Source: Psettodes erumei (taxonomy: Eukaryota > Chordata > Actinopteri > Pleuronectiformes > Psettodidae). From it: a stretch of 64,000 nt of DNA. Position 1 is the stretch's first letter, and every line of letters starts with the position of its first letter. The notes beneath the pieces were generated by a model. That model had not been told where the DNA came from and made no database searches. It saw nothing but the letters and a program-made list of their open reading frames with translations. Positions 23,801 through 34,528 of the stretch are shown piece by piece. The translations under genes and the position numbers were made by a program. The stretch spans positions 2,728,001 to 2,792,000 of the forward strand of contig JAFBJZ010000781.1 of the NCBI GenBank assembly GCA_016785225.1, given 5' to 3'.

Positions 23801-26800
23801 ATGCTGCAGACAGGATTGGGGGCAGAGAAAGGTTTTAGACAGGTGCGTTTAGGCGTTTGCATTTTCCAGTGACGGAGCTTGCCTCCTCTTTTTGTTATCA
23901 GGATTACAACAGCATGCTCTGCTGTGCCATTTACTGCTGATTAAACATTTATCTGCGCACAATACTACTATCTAATCTGCATTCCTAATCACCTGAGGGG
24001 ATGTCAGAGGACGTTGAGGGCTGCTCCCCTGTGGGCTTTGCAGACCCGTCCTCAGTTGGTGGTTTGGGTGGAGTGGGTATAGGCGGTGGACCTGGCAGAC
24101 CAGGGAACCAGTAGTTTGAACCTGTAGCAAACAGAACCTGACTGACCTCCCTCCTGTAGCCAGGGCACTGCCTGCAAATCACTAGAGGCTGACTGGAGAC
24201 AAAGAAACAACAGGGAATTCATCAGACTGAGAAGTTGTTCATTGAAACAAGAAATAAAAACAGGCCTCCAGCATTGATGGCTTTACCCAAGTCATGTTCC
24301 AATGTTACTGCACATTTATGACCTCTGCTGTTTTATCAAGAATCATGGCCGACGCAACACATTGTTAGAAATATTCCACAGTGTGTTTCCTAAAGATGCA
24401 AACAGCTAGGCCTTGTACCTGAAGTCTGAGGAGTCACTGTCATTGTCAGAGAGCTCAAAGAGGTAATCTGAACTGCCCTCCTCATCAGAGAAAGAGCGCT
24501 CCACTTTTGGCTGCAACATGTCCTGAGTTATCTTGTTCCGGCTCTCCATGCTCTTCAGATCCTCCTCAGAGCGGCATTTTTCTGGGGGACAGAAAGAGAC
24601 ACACAAACGTACAGAAAGTCAATATGTAATCAGATTTGTGGGGAATATATATCACTTTGAAATGGATGCAAGGTAAGTGGGTCTTGCTTACATACTATAA
24701 TTGTCTCTTGTTCTGTACGTATGCTTTGGCAGAAAAACCTGGTCTTTTAAAATAAAAATGAAAATAATCTTGATAATCTTCCAACCTGGGTGCTGGATGA
24801 GGTAGGCCTCCACCAGGTTGTTGAGGATGTGGTTCTTACGGATCCTCTCCACAGGGCAGCGGCAGGTGGGGCAAAGCGTGGAACGCTCCATCCAGCCTGA
24901 GTAGCAGGCGGCACAGAACACGTGCATGCAAGGCTGCAAGCTGAAGCAAAAAGACAACACTATTCATATTTGGTACACGTGCAGTGCCTTACAAGAACAC
25001 GAAGCAGAGGTCAAGCCCTCGACCTCGGGTGTCACAGCCCTTGAGATCTTACCTGACGCAGTCGTGCAATAGGTCCTGGCAAATAACACATGTCAGGGTC
25101 TCCTCCATCTTGTCTGTCTTGGTCTCTTCCGCTGGAGGTCCAGACAAAACGTTCCCAAGACTTTCCTTGGCTGCACCGGTGACTTGTGCGCTGGAGGTGT
25201 GTGGCAAGCCCGAATCATAGTCTTTATCTGTAAACACATGAATATCACATGATACACTGAGTCACTAAATCTCAAAGATTTAAAACTACAGTGAACACTC
25301 AAGGTAATCCAGGGGAATTTCCAAGTTAAAAAAAAAACTAACCGTTGTCTTTTTTCCTCCGCTTGCTTTCTGGCTCCATATTGCCCATTTCTTCTTTATC
25401 GTTTCCTGACCAAATAGAGGAACAACAGCCCTGAGTCAAACGATGTTTTTAATACTTAATGAATTCACTTTGGACGCGGGATGGGTCAGATAAAATAATT
25501 CATGACAGTGGTGCGCTGTCCGACGAAGAAGGCAAGCAGTGTTTGACCAAAGCTGAAATTAGACATCAGTTAGAATAACACTGAAGTGGAAGCAACATCT
25601 CTCCTTGCTTCTCAGAACAGCGTACGGTGCCATATAGGATGCGATGTTAACTATTTGCTTTCATCTTGTAGTGTACTGCCCTCTTGTGGCTGCAGTAGGC
25701 CAATGTCTCCAGAAGCTACAGAAGGTTGACAACCAGCCATCGCAGCCGTTGTTTCTGTCATTTTTGTGGCTGTGGCTGTGTCCTGTTAACAAAGGCTGAG
25801 GTTGATCAAGCAAAGGGGGAGGACCTTTTTTTTTTTTTTAGGACATTTGTGCATTTGCAATGTGGCTAAATGTGGGATCTTCAACAACTAGCTGCTCTAG
25901 TGAGCAAGATCTACCGTAGCTTTGAGAAGTTTGAGACGGCATGCTGGGGCAGGAAAATACAGGATGCTGCACACTCATTGTTATTTCAGGATAAATATTT
26001 TGACGATTACCACAGAGGGGATTTTTTTTTTTTTTTTTTTAGATATTTTGCTATGCTGCACATTTTACACATTTATTGTCAGTTCAAAGGGATGTGTAGG
26101 CAGAGTGCAACAAGACATGATGAGAGGCTCTCTGCACAGGAACGATAGGTGGCGCAAAATGATGAGACAGGACAGGCCCTGAACTTAGAGATTTGCCACT
26201 ACTAGTACTACTGTCATGACAAGGTACGTCTTAGTCTGCAGAAGATGGTGGTGGTTTGTGTGGGTAGCAGCTGGTTCTTTGGCTCTGCTCGCCCATCTGT
26301 TAAAATCACCGCCACAGGAGCATGGGAGCAGTTCGATAACAATAACCTTCGGCAAAAAAAGAGCAGAGGTGCTAAAAAAAACACAACAAAGGCCATTCAC
26401 TCATCCAGTAACTGCACCGACTGTGAGGCAAGTCGTGCCAGGATCTGATTCAGCTAAGCTCGCTCTCATTGTATGTTCACTTTGTTGTCAATTTGTCAGA
26501 GCACCATGTCCCTAAAACAGAAATTATTTCTTTTTTTTAAAAAGTTTTTTTAAAGCTGTGAGTCACAGTGGGGTTGGGAGTTGGGAGACAATCGTGCCGG
26601 TTAAACACCAGGCTGTCAACAGTGTGATAATCACCAGCTAGACACATTTTCAGTAATGTAGCAGTGAGTTAAAGTTTAAGTTCAGTATTAATCAGCTGCA
26701 ACCAACAAACTCACTATCTGCATTAGTGACTATAACCAGACAGAAGAGGCACTGCTCTGCCTCTCTGTCTGCTCCTTTGACATCCTGAATATCAACCTAT

Positions 26801-28615
26801 CACAGAGACACAATGCCACCACACCATGTAACGTCTGACTGAGAACCTACCAGAGCCAGGAGAGGCTGGGATCACCATCGGACCACAAGTGAGAGGGCTC
26901 TCGATGCAAAAGTGGGACGTGGAGGTGGAGGGCTGAGGCTCCTCCTGGGTGGGATCACGCGGAGCCTTTGTGAGCATTACAGGCTCGACAGAGAGCGACA
27001 TCTCTGAGGCCGGAGCTGGAGAGCGGGCCGCTCTCTCCACCTCTGCGGTTCAGATACAGGGTGGGGGGTTACGAGTGAGGCACAATGTCGCTGTGGAATA
27101 AAAGTGGCTGAAGTGGACAAAAGAGTTGGGGGGGTGGGGCTGACTAGCACACTACTTACCATAACTATGTTGTGAAATAGCTTGCTCCGTTTTGATTGAG
27201 TGGTAAACATAGGCGATGTCTAAAGGCGACAAGAGAGGAGGTCGTCTGTCTGTCTTTCATATAAATTCATAAGAGTGCATGATTCTCATGGATAACAAAT
27301 AGGAACAACTCACTTTGTTCTGGTTCACTTTTCCTGTACACAAAGTAGATGACGTCGCCGTTCTGCAGCATGTGAGTTTGCTTCTTGACCAGCTTGGCCA
27401 TGTTGATCACTGTGCCATTAGTGCTGCAGACACACAATTAAAGCTTATGTTAAGGTTTTTGTATGAAAGGACCGTACAACAGCACACCCCTGAACAGCTC
27501 TACAAATACAAACACTGTCTCCCTTTCAAACATTTTCATTGTTTCAACGCAGTGTTCGATGTAACTTAAACTCAACAATTCCCTGCACAACTTATATGGA
27601 TTTATTGGGAAACTAAGACATGATACACCCGTCAATTCTGTGCTGCACTTTGGATTCACTGACGGGTAAACATTCGGCTTACAGGCGTACCTCATGTCTT
27701 CAAGCCACACCAACCCTGAGCATTCATCTTGCACAATCTTGCAGTGCTCCCCTGAGACCAGTTTGCTGGCTGGAAATGACAGATAACATCCTGGCAACAA
27801 AATGACAAAACACCACCATGAAGACACAGAATGGACAGGAATGGTCAGCAAAAAGACAGACCCCGGGCAAGCTTTTAGTGCCCTCTTTCAGTTAGTATAA
27901 TAACGTGTCTGTTTATGACCATGACAATATGTTCATTTCTCTCCCCTAACCATTCCAAAATAAAGTCTCAGCAGTTCCGGCTGATAAGTCAACACAGTTC
28001 TACAGCTTTTCCTCGCACTACTGAGTTCACCTGAAACCGTGTCGCCACGACATCTTTAGACCCATTAATGCCCAGACATACTGTAAGCTAACCAATTAAA
28101 GCTAGTTGCTTTGCATTGCAAAAAAAGTGGAGCAAAGAAGCTCTCAACAAAGCAGACACTGGGGGTTGGGGGGGGGCATAAAGGCCTAACCTTTTCTTAA
28201 GCAAAAGCCACACAAAAAAAAATCTACTTAATATTCCACACACATGTTCTCAATGGACGCCTTTTGTCATCATCACAAGGGGCTGTCTAAGTTTGGTGCA
28301 CTAAAGAAGGCTTTGTGTTTTCAAGGGGGAGGTTTTAAAGGCTCCACAGCAATGTCTACGCCACAGACAGGGTTGTCTTTTGTTAACAGGCGCACCGTGT
28401 TTTAAGCGTTTTAAAGCAGGATGAAAACGCTTTAAGTTTCTGAATCGAGATACAAGGTGAAGACAAATCTGTTGCTCATGCTGCAACATACACAAAACAC
28501 TGGGCTGACCTTTTTTTCTGCCAACTGTGCACTCCCTGTTGAAGAGCAGCACAGTTTCATCGGAGTCCACTTTAACTAGCTTCCCCCACGGGCGTCCTCT
28601 CCTGCAGGTGTCCAT
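20857..28615 (-). CDS. chfr: Chfr, E3 ubiquitin ligase with FHA and RING domains (complete)
   Basis: Seventeen coding exons join in phase to 630 codons starting MDTCRRGRPWGKLVKV and ending CEQTRFKN, close to the human protein in layout though shorter. In order there is an FHA domain (about 10-100; GRKKG, SGEHC and STNGTVI carry the conserved Gly-Arg, Ser, His and Asn-Gly residues), a variable acidic linker, a C3HC4 RING (Cys257 onward, CVICQDLL then CMHVFCAACYSGWMERSTLC), an acidic DEEGSS region, a cysteine-rich region and a PBZ poly(ADP-ribose)-binding zinc finger (Cys601, Cys607, His614/615, His621). Known role of the family: antephase checkpoint ubiquitin ligase that delays mitotic entry under stress, recruited in part through poly(ADP-ribose). 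Translation start: the first ATG in the exon, matching the family amino terminus. No truncation or frameshift was seen. Confidence 0.97.
20900..22166 (-). other. chfr: Last intron of chfr
   Basis: A 1.27-kb intron separating the PBZ half-fingers. Longish frames here are shadows with no homology that I recognise. Confidence 0.7.
22167..22239 (-). CDS. chfr: chfr exon 17 (PBZ zinc finger)
   Basis: A 73-nt exon, phase 1 to 2, encoding VTSRPDCYWGRNCRTQVKAH, the PBZ motif that binds poly(ADP-ribose). The donor splits an ATG codon. Confidence 0.95.
22375..22482 (-). CDS. chfr: chfr exon 16
   Basis: A 108-nt exon, phase 1 to 1, encoding ILCFCCGLRSFKELAYKYRQ followed by a LSELP end. Confidence 0.95.
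22635..22722 (-). CDS. chfr: chfr exon 15
   Basis: An 88-nt exon, phase 0 to 1, encoding NYLSSRGKTWRDLLQEALQ, aligned to the human NYLATRGLTWKN segment. Confidence 0.93.
22942..23012 (-). CDS. chfr: chfr exon 14
   Basis: A 71-nt exon, phase 1 to 0, encoding DKCLDGVLNNNNYES, matching human. Confidence 0.94.
23290..23373 (-). CDS. chfr: chfr exon 13 (Cys-rich region)
   Basis: Phase 1 to 1. It encodes QRPFCHMYWGCQRIDCQGC, matching the human cysteine-rich region. Confidence 0.95.
23702..23803 (-). CDS. chfr: chfr exon 12 (Cys-rich region)
   Basis: Phase 1 to 1. It encodes CPPQGCHLICTCCHQPMPDR with five cysteines. Confidence 0.94.
23993..24192 (-). CDS. chfr: chfr exon 11
   Basis: Phase 2 to 1. 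It starts with VICRQCPGYRR, the first Cys pair of the cysteine-rich region, then a fish-specific proline-rich insert. Confidence 0.93.
24419..24581 (-). CDS. chfr: chfr exon 10 (acidic region)
   Basis: Phase 1 to 2. It encodes RNKITQDMLQPKVERSFSD, nearly identical to human CHFR, followed by an acidic serine-rich tract. Confidence 0.96.
24786..24940 (-). CDS. chfr: chfr exon 9 (RING)
   Basis: Phase 2 to 1. It encodes the rest of the C3HC4 RING from LQPCMHVFCAACYSGW through LCPTCRCPVERI and a helix ending EAYLIQHP. Confidence 0.97.
25053..25227 (-). CDS. chfr: chfr exon 8 (RING start)
   Basis: Phase 1 to 2. It ends in KMEETLTCVICQDLLHDCV, the first cysteines of the RING. Confidence 0.96.
25343..25405 (-). 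CDS. chfr: chfr exon 7 (basic linker)
   Basis: A 63-nt exon, phase 1 to 1, encoding an acidic start followed by a KRRKK cluster that could serve as a nuclear localisation signal. Confidence 0.88.
25406..26850 (-). other. chfr: chfr intron 6 with poly-T tracts
   Basis: AT-rich sequence with T runs near 25829 and 26022-26041. No exon seen. Confidence 0.7.
26851..27042 (-). CDS. chfr: chfr exon 6 (linker)
   Basis: Phase 1 to 1. It encodes the low-complexity linker and includes EEPQPSTSTS, a phrase shared with human CHFR. Confidence 0.92.
27160..27219 (-). CDS. chfr: chfr exon 5
   Basis: A 60-nt exon, phase 1 to 1, encoding NIAYVYHSIKTEQAIS, alignable with the same segment of human CHFR. Confidence 0.9.
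27314..27423 (-). CDS. chfr: chfr exon 4 (FHA end)
   Basis: Phase 2 to 1. It encodes STNGTVINMAKLVKKQ and GDVIYFVYRKSEPEQ, including the FHA Asn-Gly pair. Confidence 0.94.
27691..27790 (-). CDS. chfr: chfr exon 3 (FHA core)
   Basis: Phase 1 to 2. It encodes SFPASKLVSGEHCKIV with the Ser and His that are conserved in FHA domains. Confidence 0.93.
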
Positions 28616-28634
28616 CTCCCGGTGTCTTTTTTTT
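28510..28634 (-). CDS. chfr: chfr exon 2 (start codon, FHA start)
   Basis: ATG is at 28615-28613. The upstream acceptor is CTCGCAG near 28635, leaving about 19 nt of 5' UTR in this exon. It ends with donor GTCAGC. It encodes LLFNRECTVGRKK, the first FHA strands with the phosphothreonine-contacting Arg. Confidence 0.9.
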
Positions 28635-29486
28635 CTGCGAGGAATGATGAGAAAACAAGTTTGGAAAGGGTTCAGACATAAACGCCACACAATGCTGCGT
28701 TGCTGCCGTTGTTTCATATACTGTGAGCCGCATGGCATTGTCAACAAAAAGAAAGTGAATTTAGCCACCGGAGTGACGTCTTTATGGTGGTGAAATCAAA
28801 TCGTTTCATTCGGTCACCATCGTTGTTGCCAGGGAGATTGGTTCCGATGACAGACGCCATATTAGCTACAAAAATCTGACAATCAAGTTTCTGGGTAAAC
28901 TTATATACAGTCTGATTCTCTTATGCAAAACAGCCACAAAGTCGGTGGTTCTGGCGGCCAGTTGTGGCTTTCAGTTTTGATTTTTAATCCTGTGCTGTTG
29001 GATATATCTCGCGTTATGTCTGCCGAATTCACGAGTGTACTCTATAGAGTCGGAAAGTGACATGAGAAACGCTGGGGTAGTTATGCAGCCAGTCAAATAT
29101 ACAAAACCACTTTAATCTGAAAGAGTTTCTCACAAAGTTTGGTAGGGAAGACAACGGAGCGAATCTGCTAACGATACCTAGCTAAGCTTGGGCTTCGCTG
29201 GGCTTATTAGCTACCCAGCGCCGTTAGCTAACGTTGTCGCGTGACAAACCGGGCAAACGTTGAGTTGTTTCAGTCGTCAGCTTTCACCGAGGGGACGTTT
29301 TCCGTTGGCGTCGATACCGCAGCGATTCACGTGAACACACACAACTTCCAACAACAAAACACCGAGCTAACGCAGCTGCTAATATTAGCGACAGCCGTGT
29401 AAGCAGGAGAAAAACGGGACTACATCACTAACACCGCGACTGCCCGTAACGCCATGCTTATGTTATGACTGAAGCGGTTACTTTAC
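28635..29486 (-). other. chfr: chfr intron 1 in the 5' UTR
   Basis: The intron runs from a GTAAAG donor at 29486 to the CTCGCAG acceptor before exon 2. It is locally CpG-rich toward its 5' end and has no coding signal. Confidence 0.5.
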
Positions 29487-29610
29487 CGTCAAAAGGTTGG
29501 TTTGTTGTCCCAGCAGCCCTGCGTTAAACGGCTCCTTCTCCTCATGTTCCAGCTAAGGATGCACTTCCTGCCAAACTCAGTGTTGACGGATGATTGACTA
29601 AGTGATGGAG
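29150..29610 (-). promoter_or_regulatory. chfr: Probable chfr promoter and non-coding exon 1
   Basis: The stretch is rich in CpG relative to its surroundings (many CG in 29220-29460). A donor-like ACG|GTAAAG on the minus strand at 29487/29486 would end an untranslated first exon located about 29487-29600. This is inferred from sequence composition only. Confidence 0.45.
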
Positions 29611-31037
29611 GAGGGGCAGCTTGCGGTTAAAGGCAAAGTTCACGTACGTATATCCTGGCATTGTAAACCGGATGAACTCATACAAGTAACACATGCTAAA
29701 CTTCATGAAAAACTAAAGAGAATGGAGCCTGAAAAGCAGTATATGGTCCGTTCTTTCATTACTCCGTTTCAAACCCAAATCAGAAAAACAAACAAACAAT
29801 GACTTTCTGGGGTATTTTTTCTGATTTGGTTTAAAAACTGAATAGTGGAAGAAAGAACCACGCACGGATTAAAAAAGCCAGTGCAAATAATAATAATAAA
29901 AACACCACTACTGTATTGGACACGGCAACAAAATATGCAAAAAACATTGTTTTCAGAGAAAATATAAATAAATATAATAAAGATATGTATAAATATGTTT
30001 ATACTTAATTCAGTAAATAAATTGTGAGTTTTCCTCCAGAAAATATTCTCAACGCAACTGAGGTGATTATTATTGAAGCAGTAAAGGAGCGTGTACATTG
30101 TGTATAACTTCTGCCACCTGTGACCGCTCTGCGTCACAAGTGCATCATACAGCCAACAGAGAAGAAAAGGAAAGAGAAAATGTCACTTACAGTACATTAC
30201 TTACCCGTCATCCTCCTTGTTGATAAAGAAGTTGAGAAATTCTAATTCTAATTATTATATCCGACGGACGGTTGTTTGAAGTTTTTAATTTTTGTTGTTT
30301 GAAATTACTAAACCAACTACATGTAGGCCTATATAGAGTAGTTAAAGTTTAAGTATTCAAGATAATGTCAAGATAATGTCAAATATTGTAATATATTCCT
30401 CAAGGCATTTTTTTCTGTGGAATGAGTATTATTACTTTTGACACTTAAAGTATACTTGCAGGAAATACCTTTATTCTTTTATTTAAGTGAGATTTTAAAT
30501 GCAAAAACCTTTGGAACTCTCACACTGCTCTAATAATTTCTGAATCCTCTTTTTGCCATTTAAGCCAATTTTTGTTAGATTTTTCAAACGTTAATGTCAT
30601 TCATTTGTGGACAAAAAATGATTCAAATGTTTGTCTCGGTGTGATCTCAGTTATTGAAAATGATACCCTTATTATCATATTAACTGCATTCAGTAGTGTC
30701 CACATTGAAAACCCCAGTAGAGGTTCAGTCACTGCTCACATTTCTCACTGGATAGAAAAGGAATTACACGCCTGGCTTTGCTGGACCACTGATGGTTTTG
30801 ATATAGGATTTTACATTCCAATTACAAGTAGGCTGATCTTTCTTGTTTAAGAAAGACCAACATGTCTCTCTAATAGAAAAGGCAAACGAGTCCTTAATGC
30901 AGGACTAATCTTAGCACCAACCCGATCTCTTCCCTGGCAGCACATTATTAATGGGCGGTGTGGAGGCTGGTGAGTACAGGGGCCTCTCCTCACTAATGCG
31001 TTCATTCCTCATTGTTAGACGTCTGGTGAGGAAAATG

Positions 31038-31064
31038 CGCACACACACACACACACACACACAC
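31038..31064. repeat. (CA)n microsatellite
   Basis: An uninterrupted CA run. Confidence 0.95.
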
Positions 31065-33831
31065 TCTGCCTTCTCACAGAGTCAAACCTGCAGGTGCACA
31101 TGCAGGCACACTCACATGCCCACACACAAAGGTGTGCCCTCCGTGCAGGAAATGTTCTTAGGGGAAATTATTATATCTGGAGCTGGCATTCGGTGTGAAC
31201 TGTGAATCTTCCACAGATCCTCTGATAAGGTCACAATGGCAAATTGAATGCAGCTTATTAAATCCCTCACCCACACCGTCAATCAGCATTCTCTAATTGG
31301 ATCAAAGATTACTCGTGGCAGCTGTATAAAACATCAAACGAGTAGTTAAATGAAGTAATGAGAAAATAAACCTCAGTGTTGCCAAGTGGGAATGGAGGCG
31401 AACTGAGGAACGTGATTCCGCCGCGCTCTCTGAAATTATCTCTCCCCGGCTCAGGCTAATTGCTGGAGGATGTCCTCTTAACTGAGTGTGAAAAGCTGTG
31501 TCAAATTACTGCAACATTAATCAGGCATTAGCATGTTATCACAAGGTTAACTTATCAGGAGGGGCCCATGAGCAGCTGGAAGTGCCATTTAACTGTGCTG
31601 CACTGGGCCAACTGAGCCACAAGGGGTAGTGCTTGTTCTTCCTATGAATCATTACTTATTGAAGCCAGGAGCTTAAATCAAAGGCGACCATGTGGAATTG
31701 GACTGAGCAAGCGCTGTGGTTTTCAGATTCCTCAGTGTCGAATGAAAACGGCCAGAATCAATATCAGCTATTTCCTGCTCATCGTGGAACTAAAATGGGT
31801 ACATTTATCCTTAGGGGGTTCGAATTTTTAGGTTGTAATTTGTTAACATCTTATTTTGCACGGGCACACCAATAAACGGGGGATCTTTACTATACACTGT
31901 ATAAGGAATTACATGCACTGAGAGAATCAACAAAATCTGTGTCAAGCAATTGTGTGCTTGGTAGAGCAGTTGAGTCCGATGTAATAAAGACTGAGTGGAT
32001 GGTGATTGCATCCTAAATTAGTCAGACATGATTACAGATCAAACATCAGCTGTCATTGATTTTTGAGAAATGTAAAATGTTAACTATTTGCCACTGCTGT
32101 AGCAGCATAGATGATTGAATTTGTGGTTGTTGTTTTTTTGAAAAAGCCTTTTAAAAATGTGGCAGTGTATTGCAGTAAGGAATTAATTTGTGTGCTTTGG
32201 CCTAATTTTATAAATAGCATAAAGGTGCATGTGCAATTTTGAGTCAGTGTATGCCAAATGACCTGCATGTGTGTAGATTAAAGGTCATTTCTGGCAGCAG
32301 TTTGGTCCCGTGGCCTGACTTCATTACCAGCAGCTTCAGAGTAGTCTCATCAGGATTCCAGCGGGGCAGAGAAGCCATACCTCCAGCAGCCCTCCCAAAG
32401 GCGCTCATTTGTCAGAGAGGCATGGAGATCACAGGCTGACAAATCTCCCACGTCTCCCAGACTAAGTTCTTTGCCTGCATATCAAAGACAAAAGAACAAG
32501 AGCTGGAGAGCAAGAGAGCAGAGCAGCCATTCTATTTAAAGATGGTCGGCCGTTTAAACCCCTGAGCGTGCCCTTTGAAAATGCCTATTAGCCTGGGTGA
32601 GAGAGATTCCAACAAATAAAATTACGTTCATTGTTATATTTGATTCCATAATACCCCCAGAATTATAATTACAACACACTCACACTTTTCATTTAAAAAC
32701 CATTCCGCGACAACAAAGAATCAGAGATGGGAATGAGCAGGTTGTGCATGTACTGTGTGAGTGCACATTATCAGGCTTGTTTCACTAGAAGTAACAATAA
32801 AGGGAGAAGAATGGAGGCACTAATAAGAATGTAATCAGCTGAGAGAGCAGGATTTAATGATATGGAAGACGGGGCTTTATTTTCATCTGTCAGTCTTTTG
32901 GTGCGACAACAGGAAAGCATGTTGGGAAGAAAATGCCTTTTTTTCTGGCATTACATTCCTCCCAGATGCTGCAATATGGAAGATTTTTTAAAAGGCCCTC
33001 TCCTTGCTAACCTACACAAAGGTTAAACCCCCCAGTCATATCTCAGCTGCAACCGGTTGGTCTGTCAGGATTGTACCAGAAGCACAACGGTGTATTACAG
33101 GGGGGAATGTGAGCATATGATGCCTGGCTTAAACCAACAAGCAGAATGGGGGAGATAAGAGACATTCTTGGGCGGCACAGAAACGAGGCATGAGAAGGGC
33201 CAGCTTGATAGCAGTACTTGTTGTTCTGATGTGTTAAATAGCTGGCCTTCAACACCCCAATCAATTGCTGAGTGAGCCACTGTGTAGCCAAGGGTTGTGT
33301 GAGATAGCCAGATGGCTGAAGTCAGTGGAGCTTTGCCTGGTCTCATGTGTCACAAAGGGATGATCAGGAATCCTGCCACACATACTGGACAAATTACATG
33401 AAATATTGTAGCCTGAATCTTTCCCTGGGTTCATAAACTGATTGAGGACCTGTGCTAATCAGCAACAGAATAATAACAAGTTACCCCCAAAACATTCAAC
33501 AACATAGTTAGCCTTGGGTGGCTATCATGCACGTTTTTGTTTTGGCTTGCACAGTGAGCCTGATGTGGTAAGCATTGCTAGATCACAATGGCTGTAATGA
33601 TGCCTCCCAACCATTGCATGGTACTCCAGCCATTTGACATAGGAAAGCAGGAGGCAGCCAACACCACTAGTGTGCACACATAAAAACGTCTGTGGGACAA
33701 GACAGGCATTTTGAATACGCTCCAAGACCTCCAGGGGCCTGTGTTGACTAATCTGCAAACAATCCGCTCTGCAAGCCCCATTGCAAGAGGAAGAACAAGC
33801 CCCTTAAGCTGTGACATTAACGAACAAGGCA

Positions 33832-33887
33832 AGATAAGATAAGGTTTGTTATCTTGGTGCATGGAACTCCTGCCCAGATAGGAGATA
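33832..33887. promoter_or_regulatory. Cluster of five GATA motifs
   Basis: AAGATAAGATAAGG is followed by TTATCTT, then AGATAGGAGATAAG, all within about 55 bp and on both strands. WGATAR is the consensus for GATA-family factors. Binding is not shown. Confidence 0.4.
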
Positions 33888-34368
33888 AGAGCTATTCAAA
33901 GCATGTTTGCTGCCAGACAAATTTCCGAAGAAGCATGGGAGGGAGGAAAACCCAGGCCTGGAATGCTGAGAAGCCACACTGAAGCAAGCCTCATGAAGAA
34001 TATGATCCCTCGGCTCTTTTCCGCCTTATTATAACACTCCTTTGTATTCTTTTTTGTGAGTGAGGGTTATAACTCGTTGGTGACATAAATACTCTGAGAC
34101 GGTGCTGAGAGAAGCAATAGGAATCCAATATGCAACAAGAGAGTGACCTCACACGAAGATGTTGAGTGCCTGAATACAGTATCGAGCCAGAAATAAAAAG
34201 ATCTCATAAAAGTGTAACTGCAGATGTAGTGTAGAGCATTTTTTCATATGCACATAAATAAGCAGTGTACTGTCTTTAACACTGCCTCTGAGTAATCTCC
34301 CCTATGATAGTGATGCCACACTGACTGACAGAAATAGTGCGTTCCAGATACTTGGATATAGCGTGAAC

Positions 34369-34528
34369 ATATCGTCAGCCTAATAGCAAATCTGCCTAAC
34401 TCATTTTTTGGCCGAATTGAGATATTGGCCTAACTACCCTCCTAACACTGTTGCACCACCCTAAATAATTGCCTTTGTCCTCACCTAAAAAAATGAGTTA
34501 GGCAGATATGCTATTAAGCTGACGATAT
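34369..34528. repeat. Inverted repeat with 41-bp arms (MITE or hairpin)
   Basis: The left arm 34369-34409 and the right arm 34487-34528 are reverse complements apart from two mismatches and one extra base in the A/T run, around a spacer of about 77 bp. The arms start ATATCGTCAGC and end in a T run. It may be a small non-autonomous DNA element or a long RNA hairpin. Confidence 0.75.

Noticed and set aside
29602..29802. Small plus-strand frame starting near the chfr promoter
   Set aside because: It lacks homology that I recognise and loses codon bias after a dozen codons. It could reflect divergent non-coding transcription but is not supportable as a gene.
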